A DNA stretch of 64,000 bases, taken from positions 117,820-181,819 of the forward strand of contig NZ_VFOS01000005.1 of the NCBI RefSeq assembly GCF_006716265.1, written 5' to 3'. Of the stretch, positions 43,681 through 53,265 are shown piece by piece. Each line of letters begins with the position of its first letter. Position 1 is the first letter of the stretch. A model generated the notes under the pieces. The model worked only from the letters and a program-made list of their open reading frames with translations. It was not told the DNA's origin and did not search any database. The stretch comes from Rarobacter faecitabidus (GTDB lineage Bacteria; Actinomycetota; Actinomycetes; Actinomycetales; Cellulomonadaceae). The position numbers and the translations under genes are program-made.

Positions 43681-44820
43681 ATGAGATTCTCACCATCATT
43701 CGCGGGCGCCGCCGCCGTCGCTACCGCCGTTGCCGCCGCGCTGATCCTCGCCGGCTGCGGGGCCGCTCCCACATCAAGCCAAAACCCTGCGCCGCAAACC
43801 TCGGTCGGCGAGCCTAAGGCGGCGGACCCACGGCCCCTTGATGAGGGCGCACTCGTGGGCGTGATTCAGTACTCCTTCGTGGCAACTTCGTGGGACGAGG
43901 ATGAGGTGCTCCTCAGCGACCTGCTGCGGGAGCGCGGATTCGATTTCGAAGGTGTTCGGAACATCTCGGAGGACCAGACCTTCTCGGAGAAGATTGACGA
44001 GTGGGCGCGGCGGGGAGCGGCGGCCATCGTCGTGGAATCCCAGCGATGGGACGAGGACGCCGCCAGCGTCGCTCAGGCGCGCGAGGCAGGGGTTCGATTC
44101 ATCTCCTACGTCAAACGGCCCGCGCCATCGGTGCCCGTCGACGCGCACGTCGGAGTCCAGGACGGCGCCTATGCGCGCGCCCAGTTGCAGACGCTGGTTG
44201 AGATGCTGGAAGGTGCCGGGACACCGAAGCCGTGGCATATCGCGAACATTGGCACATCTGCGGAACTGGGTGACGGGGACTTGCAACGTGGGACTGATGT
44301 GCGCCGAGCCGCCGATAATGAGAGCGCGATCGCGGAATTGGTTGAGGCCGGTGTGCTCGCCGACGCCGGCGATGTGATCGTTCACGACTACCAATCCGCG
44401 AAGGAGACCAAGGCATCGAAGGCCGCCACGCTCAGATGGATTGATGAGCAGGCCGATCTTGCCGGGATTGTTCTCGCGGATTCTGCCAGCACGTGGTTGA
44501 TGTATGACGGACCTGAGAAACTGCCGATCGTTGGGCTCGGGGGCACCTTCGACGGCGTGGAATCGGTGGTGCGCAGCGAGGCCCGCGCAACGGTGTACGT
44601 GAGCGCGTCCAAACTCGTCGAGGGCGTGGGGAGCGCCCTCGATGCCCTCGCGTCAGGAACGGCGAACCAGTTGCCCACCCTCGTGGGCGACTTCGCGACG
44701 CCGGTGCCGCTCGTCGCCATCGAGCCCGTCGTCGTGACGCACGACAACTGGGAAACTGCGCTCGCGGATGACGAGTCCATGCTGGAAATGATTCGATCCA
44801 CGGCCGCGCAGGTTGACTGA
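43681..44820 (+). CDS. Orphan sugar-binding lipoprotein (periplasmic-binding-protein type)
   Basis: A 379-residue exported lipoprotein with lipobox LAGC (Cys about residue 25). The mature part has the fold pattern of type I periplasmic binding proteins of the xylose/ribose class: GAAAIVVESQRWDEDAAS, AREAGVRFISYVKR, DAGDVIVHDY, LAGIVLADS and LVGDFATPVP. No permease or ATPase gene is adjacent, so it may work with a transporter elsewhere or act as a sensor. The start ATG lacks an obvious ribosome site. Confidence 0.75.
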   Translation: MRFSPSFAGAAAVATAVAAALILAGCGAAPTSSQNPAPQTSVGEPKAADPRPLDEGALVGVIQYSFVATSWDEDEVLLSDLLRERGFDFEGVRNISEDQTFSEKIDEWARRGAAAIVVESQRWDEDAASVAQAREAGVRFISYVKRPAPSVPVDAHVGVQDGAYARAQLQTLVEMLEGAGTPKPWHIANIGTSAELGDGDLQRGTDVRRAADNESAIAELVEAGVLADAGDVIVHDYQSAKETKASKAATLRWIDEQADLAGIVLADSASTWLMYDGPEKLPIVGLGGTFDGVESVVRSEARATVYVSASKLVEGVGSALDALASGTANQLPTLVGDFATPVPLVAIEPVVVTHDNWETALADDESMLEMIRSTAAQVD

Positions 44821-45223
44821 CGTGGCGCCTGGGTGGTTTCGCTAAACGGAGTGGGCGCGCGGACGCTCGTCGGATGGTCCGGACTCGCGGCAGCCGAAGT
44901 GAGCTGCGAATTGCCTAAAGTCTCGTGTGAACGCCCAGTTCGACCTGCCCCTGGACGACGTCGACCGGAAAGTGCCCGACGCGGTCGAGCACCACGAGGC
45001 GGTTGAGCGGACATCCTAAGGTTCACCGGTTTCCCCGAAGGGCTCTGGCAGGAGGTTTTGTTGATCAACCCCAGCGATCGTAGGCAGATCCATCCCGAAT
45101 TCATAGGTTCTCTGAAAGTCCCCGCACCACAGCCATATTTAATACTCAGGCTCCTAGACGTCCTTTCGTCTATGATAGCGAAGTCAGTAGATACCACTCC
45201 AAATATGAGGGATCGTCATCATC
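44821..45223. other. Intergenic region before the RCC1-repeat gene
   Basis: A short frame starting at a GTG (44927) encodes about 30 residues (FDLPLDDVDRKVPDAVEHHE within it) and could be a gene remnant. Past about 45040 the DNA becomes distinctly A+T-richer. A hairpin at 45155-45172 lies before the next gene. No complete gene is seen. Confidence 0.45.
45155..45172. promoter_or_regulatory. Inverted repeat upstream of the RCC1-repeat gene
   Basis: TAGACG-TCCTTT-CGTCTA is a perfect 6+6 inverted repeat about 50 bases before the start codon. It could be an operator or a 5' leader hairpin. Confidence 0.4.
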
Positions 45224-47635
45224 GTGACCCGAACCCTGCTTGAACACACACGTGGAGCGTGTTGGACGATGCTATGCGTCGCAATAGCGCTACTGGCGCC
45301 ACTAGCCACGCCGACCACTTATACCGCAGATGCGGGCGAGCCTCAAATCCCTCCTGGCGGTGGAGGCAGAATTGTCGAATCGGGACCGTTGCCGGACCGT
45401 GTTCGAAATGGAAAATTCGTCAAAATCTCAGCCGGAAGCGGCCACTCGCTCGCCTTAACTAGGGATGGCAAAGTTGTGGGGTGGGGGCATGCATGGTATA
45501 CAGGCGTACCTCAATCTCTTGCCAGGAAGACCGTGATTGACATATCAGCCGGAAACTCTCACTCTCTAGCATTAACTAGTGACGGAAAAATTACCCAGTG
45601 GGACGCGGTAAATGATCTGCCGCTAGAATTGCCCAATGCCGTGAAGAATAAGACTTTTACTGCTGTTGCATCAGGTTTTAACTTTGACCTCGCCCTTGGC
45701 AGAGACGGAAAAGTCATTGCGTGGGACAACAACGGGCAGGGGCAAATCGGCGTTCCTGACTACCTAAGGAACAAGACAGTCACGGCAATCAGCGCGGGTG
45801 ATTATCACGCCATGGCGTTGACGAGTGACGGGAAGGTCATTGCATGGGGGGATGACACGTTTGGGCAAACACAGGTGCCCGATGCCGTCAACAATCAGGT
45901 CATCTCGGCTATCGCCGCCGGATACGGTCATTCTCTCGCACTAACAAAAGACGGTAGGGTTTTGGGCTGGGGCGACAACTACTGTTCACAGTCGACCACT
46001 CCGTTGTCACTATTGGACGAGACCGTGGTTCAAATAGCCGCCGGGATGTGCCACTCCGTCGCCCTGACCATCGATGGCAAAGTAATCCAATGGGGCAATT
46101 CGTATTCGAATATGATGCTCCCCCCTGCATCGCTGAATGGCAAGAAGGTAACCGCAATCGCATCGAATTCCTTCTATTCCATGGCGCTGACCAGTGACGG
46201 AAAAATCATGGAATGGGGATCCCCTTTCGAGGTTCGCAACAGTCTCCCTGCTTTACTTTCCGGCAAATCCATCACTGCCGTAGCAACAAGCGCTGAGAAT
46301 TCGCTAGCGCTCACCAGTGATGGCAAAGTTATCGGATGGAAATCTATCGGGCCTGGTCAGATCAATATTCCCGTGTCACTTAAGAGCAAGAAGGTCACTG
46401 CAATCGCAGTGGGCCACTCCCACTTCCTTGCGTTAACCAATGATGGCAAAGTCACTGAATGGTCGACCGATATCCGCCGTCGGAGCACCATTCCCTCATC
46501 GCTAAGTAGCAAAGCGGTAATCGCAATCGCGGCAAGTGCCGAGAACTCGATGGCGCTAACTAGCGATGGAGAGGTCGCGGTCTGGGGAAGTGACCTCGCC
46601 GAAAGAGACAAAGTTCCCTCAAGGCTAGGTGGCAAGACAGTTACCGCCATCGCAGCAGGAGATTACCACTTCATGGCGCTTGCCAACGACGGAAGTATAA
46701 CCGAGTGGGGAAGAGGAATTGTCGATTCGAAGGGCCTTCCGCGGCTTCTCCGTCGCAAGATTTTTACGGCCATTGCGGCTGGGTTTGAACATTCGATGGC
46801 GCTGACGAGTTCCGGAGAAGTCGTCGAATGGCGACGCTTGAATGGCGGAATTCAAATACCGCATTCCTCGCTGAAGGGTAAGACCATAACTGCCATTTCC
46901 GCAGGATATGAGCACTCACTCGCACTGACGATTGACGGAAAAATTATCTCTTGGGGGCACAATGGATACGGGCAAACTGATATTGCCTCGACGTTGAATA
47001 GCTCATATGTCATCGCGATACAGGCAGGTAATTACCGATCTCTTGCAATTATAGCGCTAACACCAACGCCACCTAGGATCGTCCCCTCAGTGCCGCATCA
47101 AGCAGTGGTTGGAGGTCGTTATATGCATAGGCTTCCAATCAGCGGCGTCCCATTTGCCAAGGTGAAGCTGAAAGCTGGCGTTCTTCCGGAAGGCCTAACG
47201 CTGTCATCAACCGGTGTCATATTTGGCAAACCGACGACCAAGGGAACCTACAAATTTGATGTAATAGCGACGAACCGAGCGGGTTCAGCCAAGAGTCGTT
47301 ACGTCATCAAGGTCAAAACTGGCACCGTAGCCTCGTCCCTCAAAGTGAGGTTCTCTCGAAAGACGACCACTACAAGGAAGCGAGTCTTGGTCGCGATCCG
47401 TGTTAAGGGCAAGGGTGTGGCGCGGCCTACTGGCAAGGTGACGCTCAAAGTCGGCAAACGCACGTTCGTGCGCACGCTGAAGGCGAAACACAGGGGCGTG
47501 GTCACCCTTAGACTGCCCCAGCTCGAGGCAAAGCAAAGGCCATACAAGATCAGCGCAGCCTACTCGGGCAACAAGACTCTCAAATCAGCCAAAACTAAGA
47601 AGAAGCTGAAACTCAAGGTCACTCGCGCTCGCTAA
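45224..47635 (+). CDS. Secreted RCC1-repeat beta-propeller protein with basic C-terminal module
   Basis: An 803-residue exported protein, starting at a GTG with GAGGGAT upstream; a later ATG at 45269 is an alternative. A hydrophobic export segment lies at about 14-36. Thirteen RCC1-type repeats of about 40 residues, each with an ALTSDGKVIAWG-like core, cover residues 65-610 and should fold as one or two beta-propellers. A putative Ig (He_PIG-like) domain follows at about 615-700 and a Lys/Arg-rich module at 705-803. GC content is visibly lower than anywhere else in the window and codons often end in A or T, suggesting acquisition from another source. No sortase signal. Binding function is inferred. 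Confidence 0.85.
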   Translation: MTRTLLEHTRGACWTMLCVAIALLAPLATPTTYTADAGEPQIPPGGGGRIVESGPLPDRVRNGKFVKISAGSGHSLALTRDGKVVGWGHAWYTGVPQSLARKTVIDISAGNSHSLALTSDGKITQWDAVNDLPLELPNAVKNKTFTAVASGFNFDLALGRDGKVIAWDNNGQGQIGVPDYLRNKTVTAISAGDYHAMALTSDGKVIAWGDDTFGQTQVPDAVNNQVISAIAAGYGHSLALTKDGRVLGWGDNYCSQSTTPLSLLDETVVQIAAGMCHSVALTIDGKVIQWGNSYSNMMLPPASLNGKKVTAIASNSFYSMALTSDGKIMEWGSPFEVRNSLPALLSGKSITAVATSAENSLALTSDGKVIGWKSIGPGQINIPVSLKSKKVTAIAVGHSHFLALTNDGKVTEWSTDIRRRSTIPSSLSSKAVIAIAASAENSMALTSDGEVAVWGSDLAERDKVPSRLGGKTVTAIAAGDYHFMALANDGSITEWGRGIVDSKGLPRLLRRKIFTAIAAGFEHSMALTSSGEVVEWRRLNGGIQIPHSSLKGKTITAISAGYEHSLALTIDGKIISWGHNGYGQTDIASTLNSSYVIAIQAGNYRSLAIIALTPTPPRIVPSVPHQAVVGGRYMHRLPISGVPFAKVKLKAGVLPEGLTLSSTGVIFGKPTTKGTYKFDVIATNRAGSAKSRYVIKVKTGTVASSLKVRFSRKTTTTRKRVLVAIRVKGKGVARPTGKVTLKVGKRTFVRTLKAKHRGVVTLRLPQLEAKQRPYKISAAYSGNKTLKSAKTKKKLKLKVTRAR

Positions 47636-47680
47636 GCCCCTGGCGCGATGCCGACCGCGCCGCGGTCGCCCCAGGCTCGC

Positions 47681-48334
47681 CCCTAGGGCAGCACGAGCGA
47701 CTTGATCGCGGTGCGGTTCGACATGGCCTCGTAGGCAGCGGCGATGTCATCGAGCGCGAATGTCTGGGTGAACACCATGCCCGGGTTGACCGTGCCGGCC
47801 AGCACGTCCCCGAGCAGTTCGGGGATGTAGCGCCGAGCCGGGGCCATTCCGCCCCCAATGGTGATGTTGCGGGAGAACAGCGTGCCGATGGGCACCTGTG
47901 AACCGCCGGCGGGGACGCCCACGAATCCCACGCGTCCGCCGCCGCGCACCGACCCGAGCGCCTGCTCCATGGCCACGTCGGTTCCCACGCATTCGAGCGC
48001 CGCGTCGGCCAGGTCGCCGCCCAGCAGGTCGCGCACGGCGGCGATTCCCTCGGCGCCGCGCTCGGCAACGATGTCCGTGGCCCCGAACTCACGCGCCAGG
48101 GCCGCCCGGTCGGCGTGCCGGGACATCGCGATAATCCGCGGTGCGCCGAGCCGCGCAGAAGCGAGCACCGCGCAGAGCCCGACCGCGCCATCACCCACGA
48201 CGACGACAGTAGTGTCAGGTCCGACGCCCGCGCTGACGGCTGCGTGATGTCCGGTGGGGAAAACGTCGGAAAGCGTCAGCAGGCTCGGGATCAACTCGGA
48301 GTCAATGGGCCCGGGCACCTTCACGAGCGATGGG
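47681..48334. repeat. Direct repeat copy 1 (alcohol dehydrogenase 3' part)
   Basis: About 650 bases match 53426-54079 at a constant offset of 5745 in the same orientation. I counted about 15 mismatches, near 98% identity. Similarity begins just past the gene stop codon and ends at the edge of the insertion sequence. Confidence 0.95.
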
Positions 48335-48337
48335 GAC
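47683..48337 (-). pseudogene. Zinc alcohol dehydrogenase, 3' fragment truncated by an IS
   Basis: This is the C-terminal two thirds of a medium-chain zinc dehydrogenase, from PSLVKVPGPIDSELIPSL through the NAD-binding VVVVGDGAVGLCAV to KSLVLP at the end. The N-terminal third, with the catalytic and structural zinc ligands, is missing. The fragment stops exactly at the end of the IS3-family element, and the missing part is not on the other side of the element. An apparent start at 48510 inside the IS is an accidental fusion. The intact paralogue is at 53428-54477. It cannot be an active enzyme. Confidence 0.92.
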
Positions 48338-48402
48338 TGCTGCACGGGTAGGTGACATCTGATCTGGCTTGCCCTTGGGGGTTGGCCTGGAAGGATGTTG
48401 CT

Positions 48403-48687
48403 GTGCCCAAGCCTTACCCGTCCGAGTTCCGTGACGACGTTGTGCGCGTCGCGCGGAACCGTGAACCTGGAGTCACGATCGAGCAGGTCGGATAAGATTT
48501 CGGGGTCCACCCGATGACGTTGCAGAAGTGGCTGCGTCGCGCTGATATCGACGAGGGTGCGAAGCCTGGCCAGTCCCGGACCGAGGCGGCCGAGATCCGT
48601 GAGCTGAAGAAGCGGAACCGGTTGCTCGAGCAGGAGAACGAGGTTCTGCGGCGGGCGGCGGCGTATCTGTCGCAGGCGAACAGCTAA
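48403..48687 (+). pseudogene. IS3 OrfA with premature stop
   Basis: The frame begins MPKPYPSEFRDDVVRVA and continues with the helix-turn-helix DFGVHPMTLQKWLRRADI and a leucine-zipper region (LKKRNRLLEQENEVLRRAA). A TAA at 48493-48495 (codon 31) sits where related elements have lysine, so a single base change would explain it. Without readthrough, OrfA is not made. Confidence 0.9.
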
Positions 48688-48707
48688 GGAAAAGGTTCTA
48701 CCCGCTC

Positions 48708-49597
48708 GTGACAGAGCTCGCCGAAGCAGGGATCCCTGTGACGGTGACGTGTCGGGTGCTCAAGCTCTCCCGCCAGCCCTACTACCGGTGGCTGGATGCC
48801 CCCATCACTAAGAGCGAGGTGGTGGAGGCGTATCGCGCGAACGCGCTGTTCAACGCGCACAAGGATGACCCCGAGTTCGGGCACCGGCTCCTCGCCGGCG
48901 AGGCCCGTGACGCGGGCGAGGCGATGTCGGACCGGACCGCGTGGCGGATCGCCTCCGCAAACGGCTGGTGGTCCGCGTTCGGGAAGAAGCGGGGACGTAA
49001 CGGCAAGAAGCCGGGCCCGCCGGTCCACGACGACCTGTGCGCGGTCCTCGACGAGGACGGAAGGACCCGGCACGTGTTCGCCGCCGAAGCCCCGAACCAG
49101 CTCTGGCTCGTGGACATCACGGAGCACCGGACCGCGGAAGGCAAGCTCTACTGCTGCGCGATCAAAGACGCCTGCTCCGGCCGGATCGTGGGCTACTCGA
49201 TCGACTCGAGGATGAAGTCCCGGCTGGCCGTCCAGGCGCTCGAGAACGCCGCCTTGATGCGCGGGGCGACGTCGCCGGCTGCATCGTCCACAGCGATCGA
49301 GGCAGTCAATTCCGCAGTCGGAAGATGCTCCGCGCCCTGGCCCGGCACCGCATGGTCGGGAGCATGGGAAGAGTGGGATCGAGCGGGGACAACGCCGCCA
49401 TGGAATCGTTCTTCGCGCTCCTACAGAAAAACGTCCTCGACCGCCGCTCCTGGACCACCCGCGAGCAGCTTCGCATCGCGATCGTCACCTGGATCGAGCG
49501 AACCTATCACCGGCGACGCCGTCAGGCACGCCTGGGTCGTTTGACGCCCATCGAGTTCGAGACCATCATGAACACGACCGTCGCACTGGCGGCGTGA
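48708..49597 (+). pseudogene. IS3 OrfB transposase with frameshift
   Basis: The first part (from GTG 48708) carries RQPYYRWLD and the first catalytic Asp in LWLVDITEHRT. Near 49265, in a GGGG run, the frame shifts by one base, and the remainder continues in another frame with CIVHSDRGSQFRS (second Asp) and DNAAMESFFALLQKN (Glu) to the stop at 49597. Restoring one G would rejoin the DDE rve domain. The transposase is therefore inactive as written. Confidence 0.9.
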
Positions 49598-49625
49598 CTA
49601 CAACCTGTCACCTAACCGTGCAGCA

Positions 49626-49888
49626 GACCCAACCGTCCACGATGTCTTGAGACTTGACTTCAGACCACAACTACACCCTGCATTGTGAAGAGCGCCTTAG
49701 ACTCCCACCGCAAATTCCCGAGTAAAACCCCTGTTGCGCGACTGTAAATTGCGATGGAAATGCGCCAATCGGCTTCTCCGCGCACGGCAGGCTGAGAGGC
49801 GGGAAACATCCCATGCTTATGGCGATGGCTCCGTTCATCGCTAGGCCTGGTAGGCCCGCGAGCAGACACAACTCAGAGGAATCGATAC
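49626..49888. other. Leader region of the secreted amidase gene
   Basis: No gene is visible. A short hairpin (GCGATG with CATCGC) lies near 49822-49842, within the likely transcript leader. The sequence shows no continuation of the dehydrogenase interrupted by the IS. Confidence 0.4.
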
Positions 49889-52800
49889 ATGAGACGACAC
49901 TTACGTGCGCAACGGGCATCCGCAGGTGCCCTCACGCTGGCCCTAGGATTCGGAGCGCTGCCCCTCGCGGTAGTCGCGGGGACGAGTGCATCCGCGATCA
50001 CCACTCCCGTGGGCGCGGACAGCGCCTCGTGGAACATCAACGACGCTCGCCGCCCCGGCATCGACACGGGGTCCATCCGCAACATCTCCAACTCGAGCGT
50101 CGAGGCGTTCGGCTCCATATTTGCCCAGGTCAGCGGCGCCGACGAACCGCGTATGAACGGTCAGATGCTACGCGGGTTCGGCCTCACAGCCACCTCCGGC
50201 ACCACCTACACCTCATCCGCCTCGGTACGACTCGGTGACATCCTCGTCACCCGCAAACTGTCGCTGGACACCGCTACGAACGTCGCGACCTTCTTCGACA
50301 CCTTCACCAACACGGCCATCGGGGATCGCGAGGTCGAGGTCTCCTTCGGCGGCGCGCTCGGCTACGGCACAGCCAACTCCGCAGCGTCGATTCTCGCCAC
50401 CTCGAGCGGTGATCAGGTGATCGACGCCACCGACTCCTGGACCCTGTCCCAGGCGGCGGGCGGCAGCAACCGGCGCGCGGTCGGCGTCGTCGTCGGTGAT
50501 GCCGGCTCGGACCGCGTCGGCAACCAGCAGCGCGACCCGTTCACGACCGACTACGTGACCGCCGGGAGCGCCGCGAACTACCCGGGCTTCGTCGAATCCC
50601 TCGACATCGCCCCCGGTGAGACCCAGTCCCTGCTGCGCTACGTCGTCGTGGGCGACCGGAACGACACCACCACGATCGCGGCCAACACGGCGGCGCTCGC
50701 GGCCAGCCCCATCGTCAGCGCATTGACGCTCGACGAACTGTGCACCGTCAAGAACTGGGACGTGGCCGCCCTCCTGGGCGCGACCGGTTGCGCTGGCACA
50801 GAGCCGCTCGTCCTCCCTCCGGCGCAGGACGAGGCCCCCGCCGTCACCGACGTCGCCTACGACGTCACGGGAAAGACCATCACGGAATTGCAGGCAGCGA
50901 TGCGCGCAGGCGAGGTGACCTCAGTGGAGATCACCCAGGCCTACCTGGACCGCATCAGCGCGTACGACTCTGGGGCCCTGGGCTTCAACGCGTTCATCTC
51001 CGTCGCTGACAACGCCATCGAGCAGGCCGCGGCCGCTGATGCCGCGCGCAAGAACGGCGCCGATTCCGATCTGCTCGGTATTCCGATCGCCCTGAAGGAC
51101 CTGTACGACACCAAGGACCAGATCACCACCGGCGGTACTCGCGCGCTCAAGGACTGGCAGCCGTCCACGGACGCCTTCCAGGTCGCCGCACTGCGTGACG
51201 CAGGCGCCGTCCTGATCGGTAAGACCAACCTGTCCGAGTTCGCCAACTCGGGCTCCTTCAGCGAATCCGGCTTCAAGCAGACCTGGAACGGCTTGTACCC
51301 GTCCAAGAGCTCGTTCGGTTCTTCCGGCGGTTCCGCCACCGCGCTCGCCGCGGACTTCGCCGCCGGCGCCATGGGCTCACAGACCGGTGTCTCGCTGTAC
51401 GCCCCCTCAACCGGCGCCTCGATCGCGGCCTTCCGCGGCACTGACGGCCTGACCTCGACCTCCGGTGTCATGCCGCTCACCTGGGCTCAGGACTACGCCG
51501 GCCCGATGGCCAAGTCCGTGTCCGACCTCGCAGTGCTGCTCGACGCCACTGCGACCCAGGAAACGGGCAACAACCCGGACGACATCCTGACCAGCCGCGT
51601 GGACAACTCCAAGCGTCCGACCGAATGGAAGACCGCGCTCGACATCGACGCGCTGCAGGGTAAGCGCATCGGCTATTCGGCAGCATCGTTCCAGTCGTCC
51701 ACCTTCAGCGATGACACGACCGGAGCGGAGACCTTCGAGGCGATACGGGAGGTCTTCGAGGCCGCTGGAGCCACGCTCGTGCCGATGACCGGAGCTCCGT
51801 CCACGTCGGGCACGGGCATCAACCCGGTCGGCAGCGGCGGCGCCGAGGGCTGGGAGCGTTACATCGAGGAGAACCCGGGATTCCCGTTTGCGACGCCCAA
51901 GGGACTGCTCGAGTCGAAGGACAACCTGCCATACAACGTCTATTCCAACTACACCTCGGTGGGCATGGACGACGCCAATACGGACCTCTACCTGCAGCGT
52001 CGTGACGTCTACAAGGAACGAGTGGCCGATTGGATGGACAGCGGAGCTGCCGACGCGGAGCCCGTCGACGCAGTCGTGTACGCGGGCTTCATCTCCGAGG
52101 TCGGCAACAACGACGCCTCGTCCGCAGCCCTCAGCTCCGACCGGGCAACCGGTGTCCTGACATCGAACTTCGGTGTCCCGACCGTCATCCTGCCGATCAC
52201 CACGACGAGTGCGGGCTACTCCAACTCGGTCCAGATCGTCGGCCGCGCCTGGGATGACGCGAGCATCCTCGGCTACGGCTACGCGGCCGAGCAGCAGTCG
52301 CAGGCGGCGATCCACAGCGAGTACGCCCCGGCGCTGCAGTACTCCGGTCCGGCCGATTCGATCGTGTCGCTGACTCTCGACAGTTCGGCGGTCAAGTTCG
52401 GCACGGCAGCGAAGGCGACGGTCAAGGTTGTGAGCGCGAACGAACCCACTGGTACCGTCACCGTGAAGGTCGATGGCACCTCGATCACCGGAACGCTGGT
52501 CGATGGTTCGGCAACTGTCTCGCTGCCCTCGACGCTCGGCGTGGGAACCCACCTCGTTGAGGCAGGTTATGCAGGCACCGTCAAGGTCGCGGCGGGCTCC
52601 GCCGCGGCGCAGCTCGCGGTGACGGCGGGAGACTCGTCCATCGCCATCTCCACGGCGAAGGCGTCACTGACCTACGGCACGGTGGCGAGTGTGACCGTGG
52701 CCGCCACTACGGGCGGCAAGCCGCTCGCGGGGACGGCCATCGTGTATGACGGCGCCAAGGCCGTCACCGAAGTGGCCATCCCGGCGGCCGGTAAGGCGAC

Positions 52801-53200
52801 CATCAAGGTGCCCGGCCTGGCCGTCGGCAAACACTCGCTCACTGCGCGACTGCTGCCCGGCGCCTCGAACGGCGCCGCCCGCACGGCCACTCCGGCGGTC
52901 GTCACCGTCGCCAAGACGAGGGCGAAAGTCACTCTCAAGGTCGCGAAGAAGACGACGACCAAGAAGCGCATCAAGGCGACCATCGCCGTCAAGGCGTCGG
53001 GCGTCAAGACCGTCAGCGGCAAGGTCACGGTCCGCGTGAACGGCAAGAAGGTGAAGACGGTCGCCCTCAAGAAGGGCAAGGTCAGCATCAAGCTGCCCAA
53101 GCTGAAGAAGGGCAAGGCTAAAGTCCGCGCCACCTATGCCGGATCGGCTGTCACGAAGGCGGCCAAGAGCAAGATCAAGAAGGTGGCAGTCAAGAAGTAG
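49889..53200 (+). CDS. Secreted amidase-signature enzyme with Ig-like repeats and basic C-terminal module
   Basis: An 1103-residue exported protein; AGAGGAA precedes the ATG. The signal peptide ends near SASA-IT (about residue 37). Residues about 40-305 form a beta-rich domain I do not recognise. The amidase-signature domain covers about 325-815, with the Ser-cisSer-Lys triad Lys403 (GIPIALKDLYD), Ser478 (FGSSGGSAT) and Ser502 (TGVSLYAPS); the 24-residue spacing between the serines matches the family. Two Ig-like repeats (about 825-1000) and a Lys-rich module (about 1010-1103) follow. Most amidase-signature enzymes are cytoplasmic, so an exported one may act on peptides, wall amides or host amides. 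No sortase signal. Confidence 0.88.
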   Translation: MRRHLRAQRASAGALTLALGFGALPLAVVAGTSASAITTPVGADSASWNINDARRPGIDTGSIRNISNSSVEAFGSIFAQVSGADEPRMNGQMLRGFGLTATSGTTYTSSASVRLGDILVTRKLSLDTATNVATFFDTFTNTAIGDREVEVSFGGALGYGTANSAASILATSSGDQVIDATDSWTLSQAAGGSNRRAVGVVVGDAGSDRVGNQQRDPFTTDYVTAGSAANYPGFVESLDIAPGETQSLLRYVVVGDRNDTTTIAANTAALAASPIVSALTLDELCTVKNWDVAALLGATGCAGTEPLVLPPAQDEAPAVTDVAYDVTGKTITELQAAMRAGEVTSVEITQAYLDRISAYDSGALGFNAFISVADNAIEQAAAADAARKNGADSDLLGIPIALKDLYDTKDQITTGGTRALKDWQPSTDAFQVAALRDAGAVLIGKTNLSEFANSGSFSESGFKQTWNGLYPSKSSFGSSGGSATALAADFAAGAMGSQTGVSLYAPSTGASIAAFRGTDGLTSTSGVMPLTWAQDYAGPMAKSVSDLAVLLDATATQETGNNPDDILTSRVDNSKRPTEWKTALDIDALQGKRIGYSAASFQSSTFSDDTTGAETFEAIREVFEAAGATLVPMTGAPSTSGTGINPVGSGGAEGWERYIEENPGFPFATPKGLLESKDNLPYNVYSNYTSVGMDDANTDLYLQRRDVYKERVADWMDSGAADAEPVDAVVYAGFISEVGNNDASSAALSSDRATGVLTSNFGVPTVILPITTTSAGYSNSVQIVGRAWDDASILGYGYAAEQQSQAAIHSEYAPALQYSGPADSIVSLTLDSSAVKFGTAAKATVKVVSANEPTGTVTVKVDGTSITGTLVDGSATVSLPSTLGVGTHLVEAGYAGTVKVAAGSAAAQLAVTAGDSSIAISTAKASLTYGTVASVTVAATTGGKPLAGTAIVYDGAKAVTEVAIPAAGKATIKVPGLAVGKHSLTARLLPGASNGAARTATPAVVTVAKTRAKVTLKVAKKTTTKKRIKATIAVKASGVKTVSGKVTVRVNGKKVKTVALKKGKVSIKLPKLKKGKAKVRATYAGSAVTKAAKSKIKKVAVKK

Positions 53201-53219
53201 CCGTTTCGCATACGACTGC

Positions 53220-53265
53220 TGGGTGGGCCGGTCGCCGGGAGTGATCCCGGGGGTCGGCCCACCCA
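53220..53265. terminator. Hairpin after the amidase gene
   Basis: GGGTGGGCCG (53221-53230) pairs with CGGCCCACCC (53255-53264), with an inner CCGGGA/TCCCGG stem. A weak T-run (TTCCGTTT) follows. It probably ends the amidase transcript. Confidence 0.75.

Larger units (their letters stand above)
48338..49625 (+). mobile_element. IS3-family insertion sequence, degenerate
   Basis: A 1288-bp element bounded by 20-bp terminal inverted repeats matching at 19 of 20 positions (left TGCTGCACGGGTAGGTGACA; right end TGTCACCTAACCGTGCAGCA), with TG and CA termini. The trinucleotide GAC lies on both sides, a likely 3-bp target duplication. It contains the two overlapping frames typical of IS3 elements, but both are damaged, so it is not autonomous. 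Confidence 0.95.

Noticed and set aside
48338..48510. Apparent N-terminal extension of the truncated dehydrogenase, starting inside the IS
   Set aside because: It is IS left-end sequence read backwards; it has no homology to the intact dehydrogenase.
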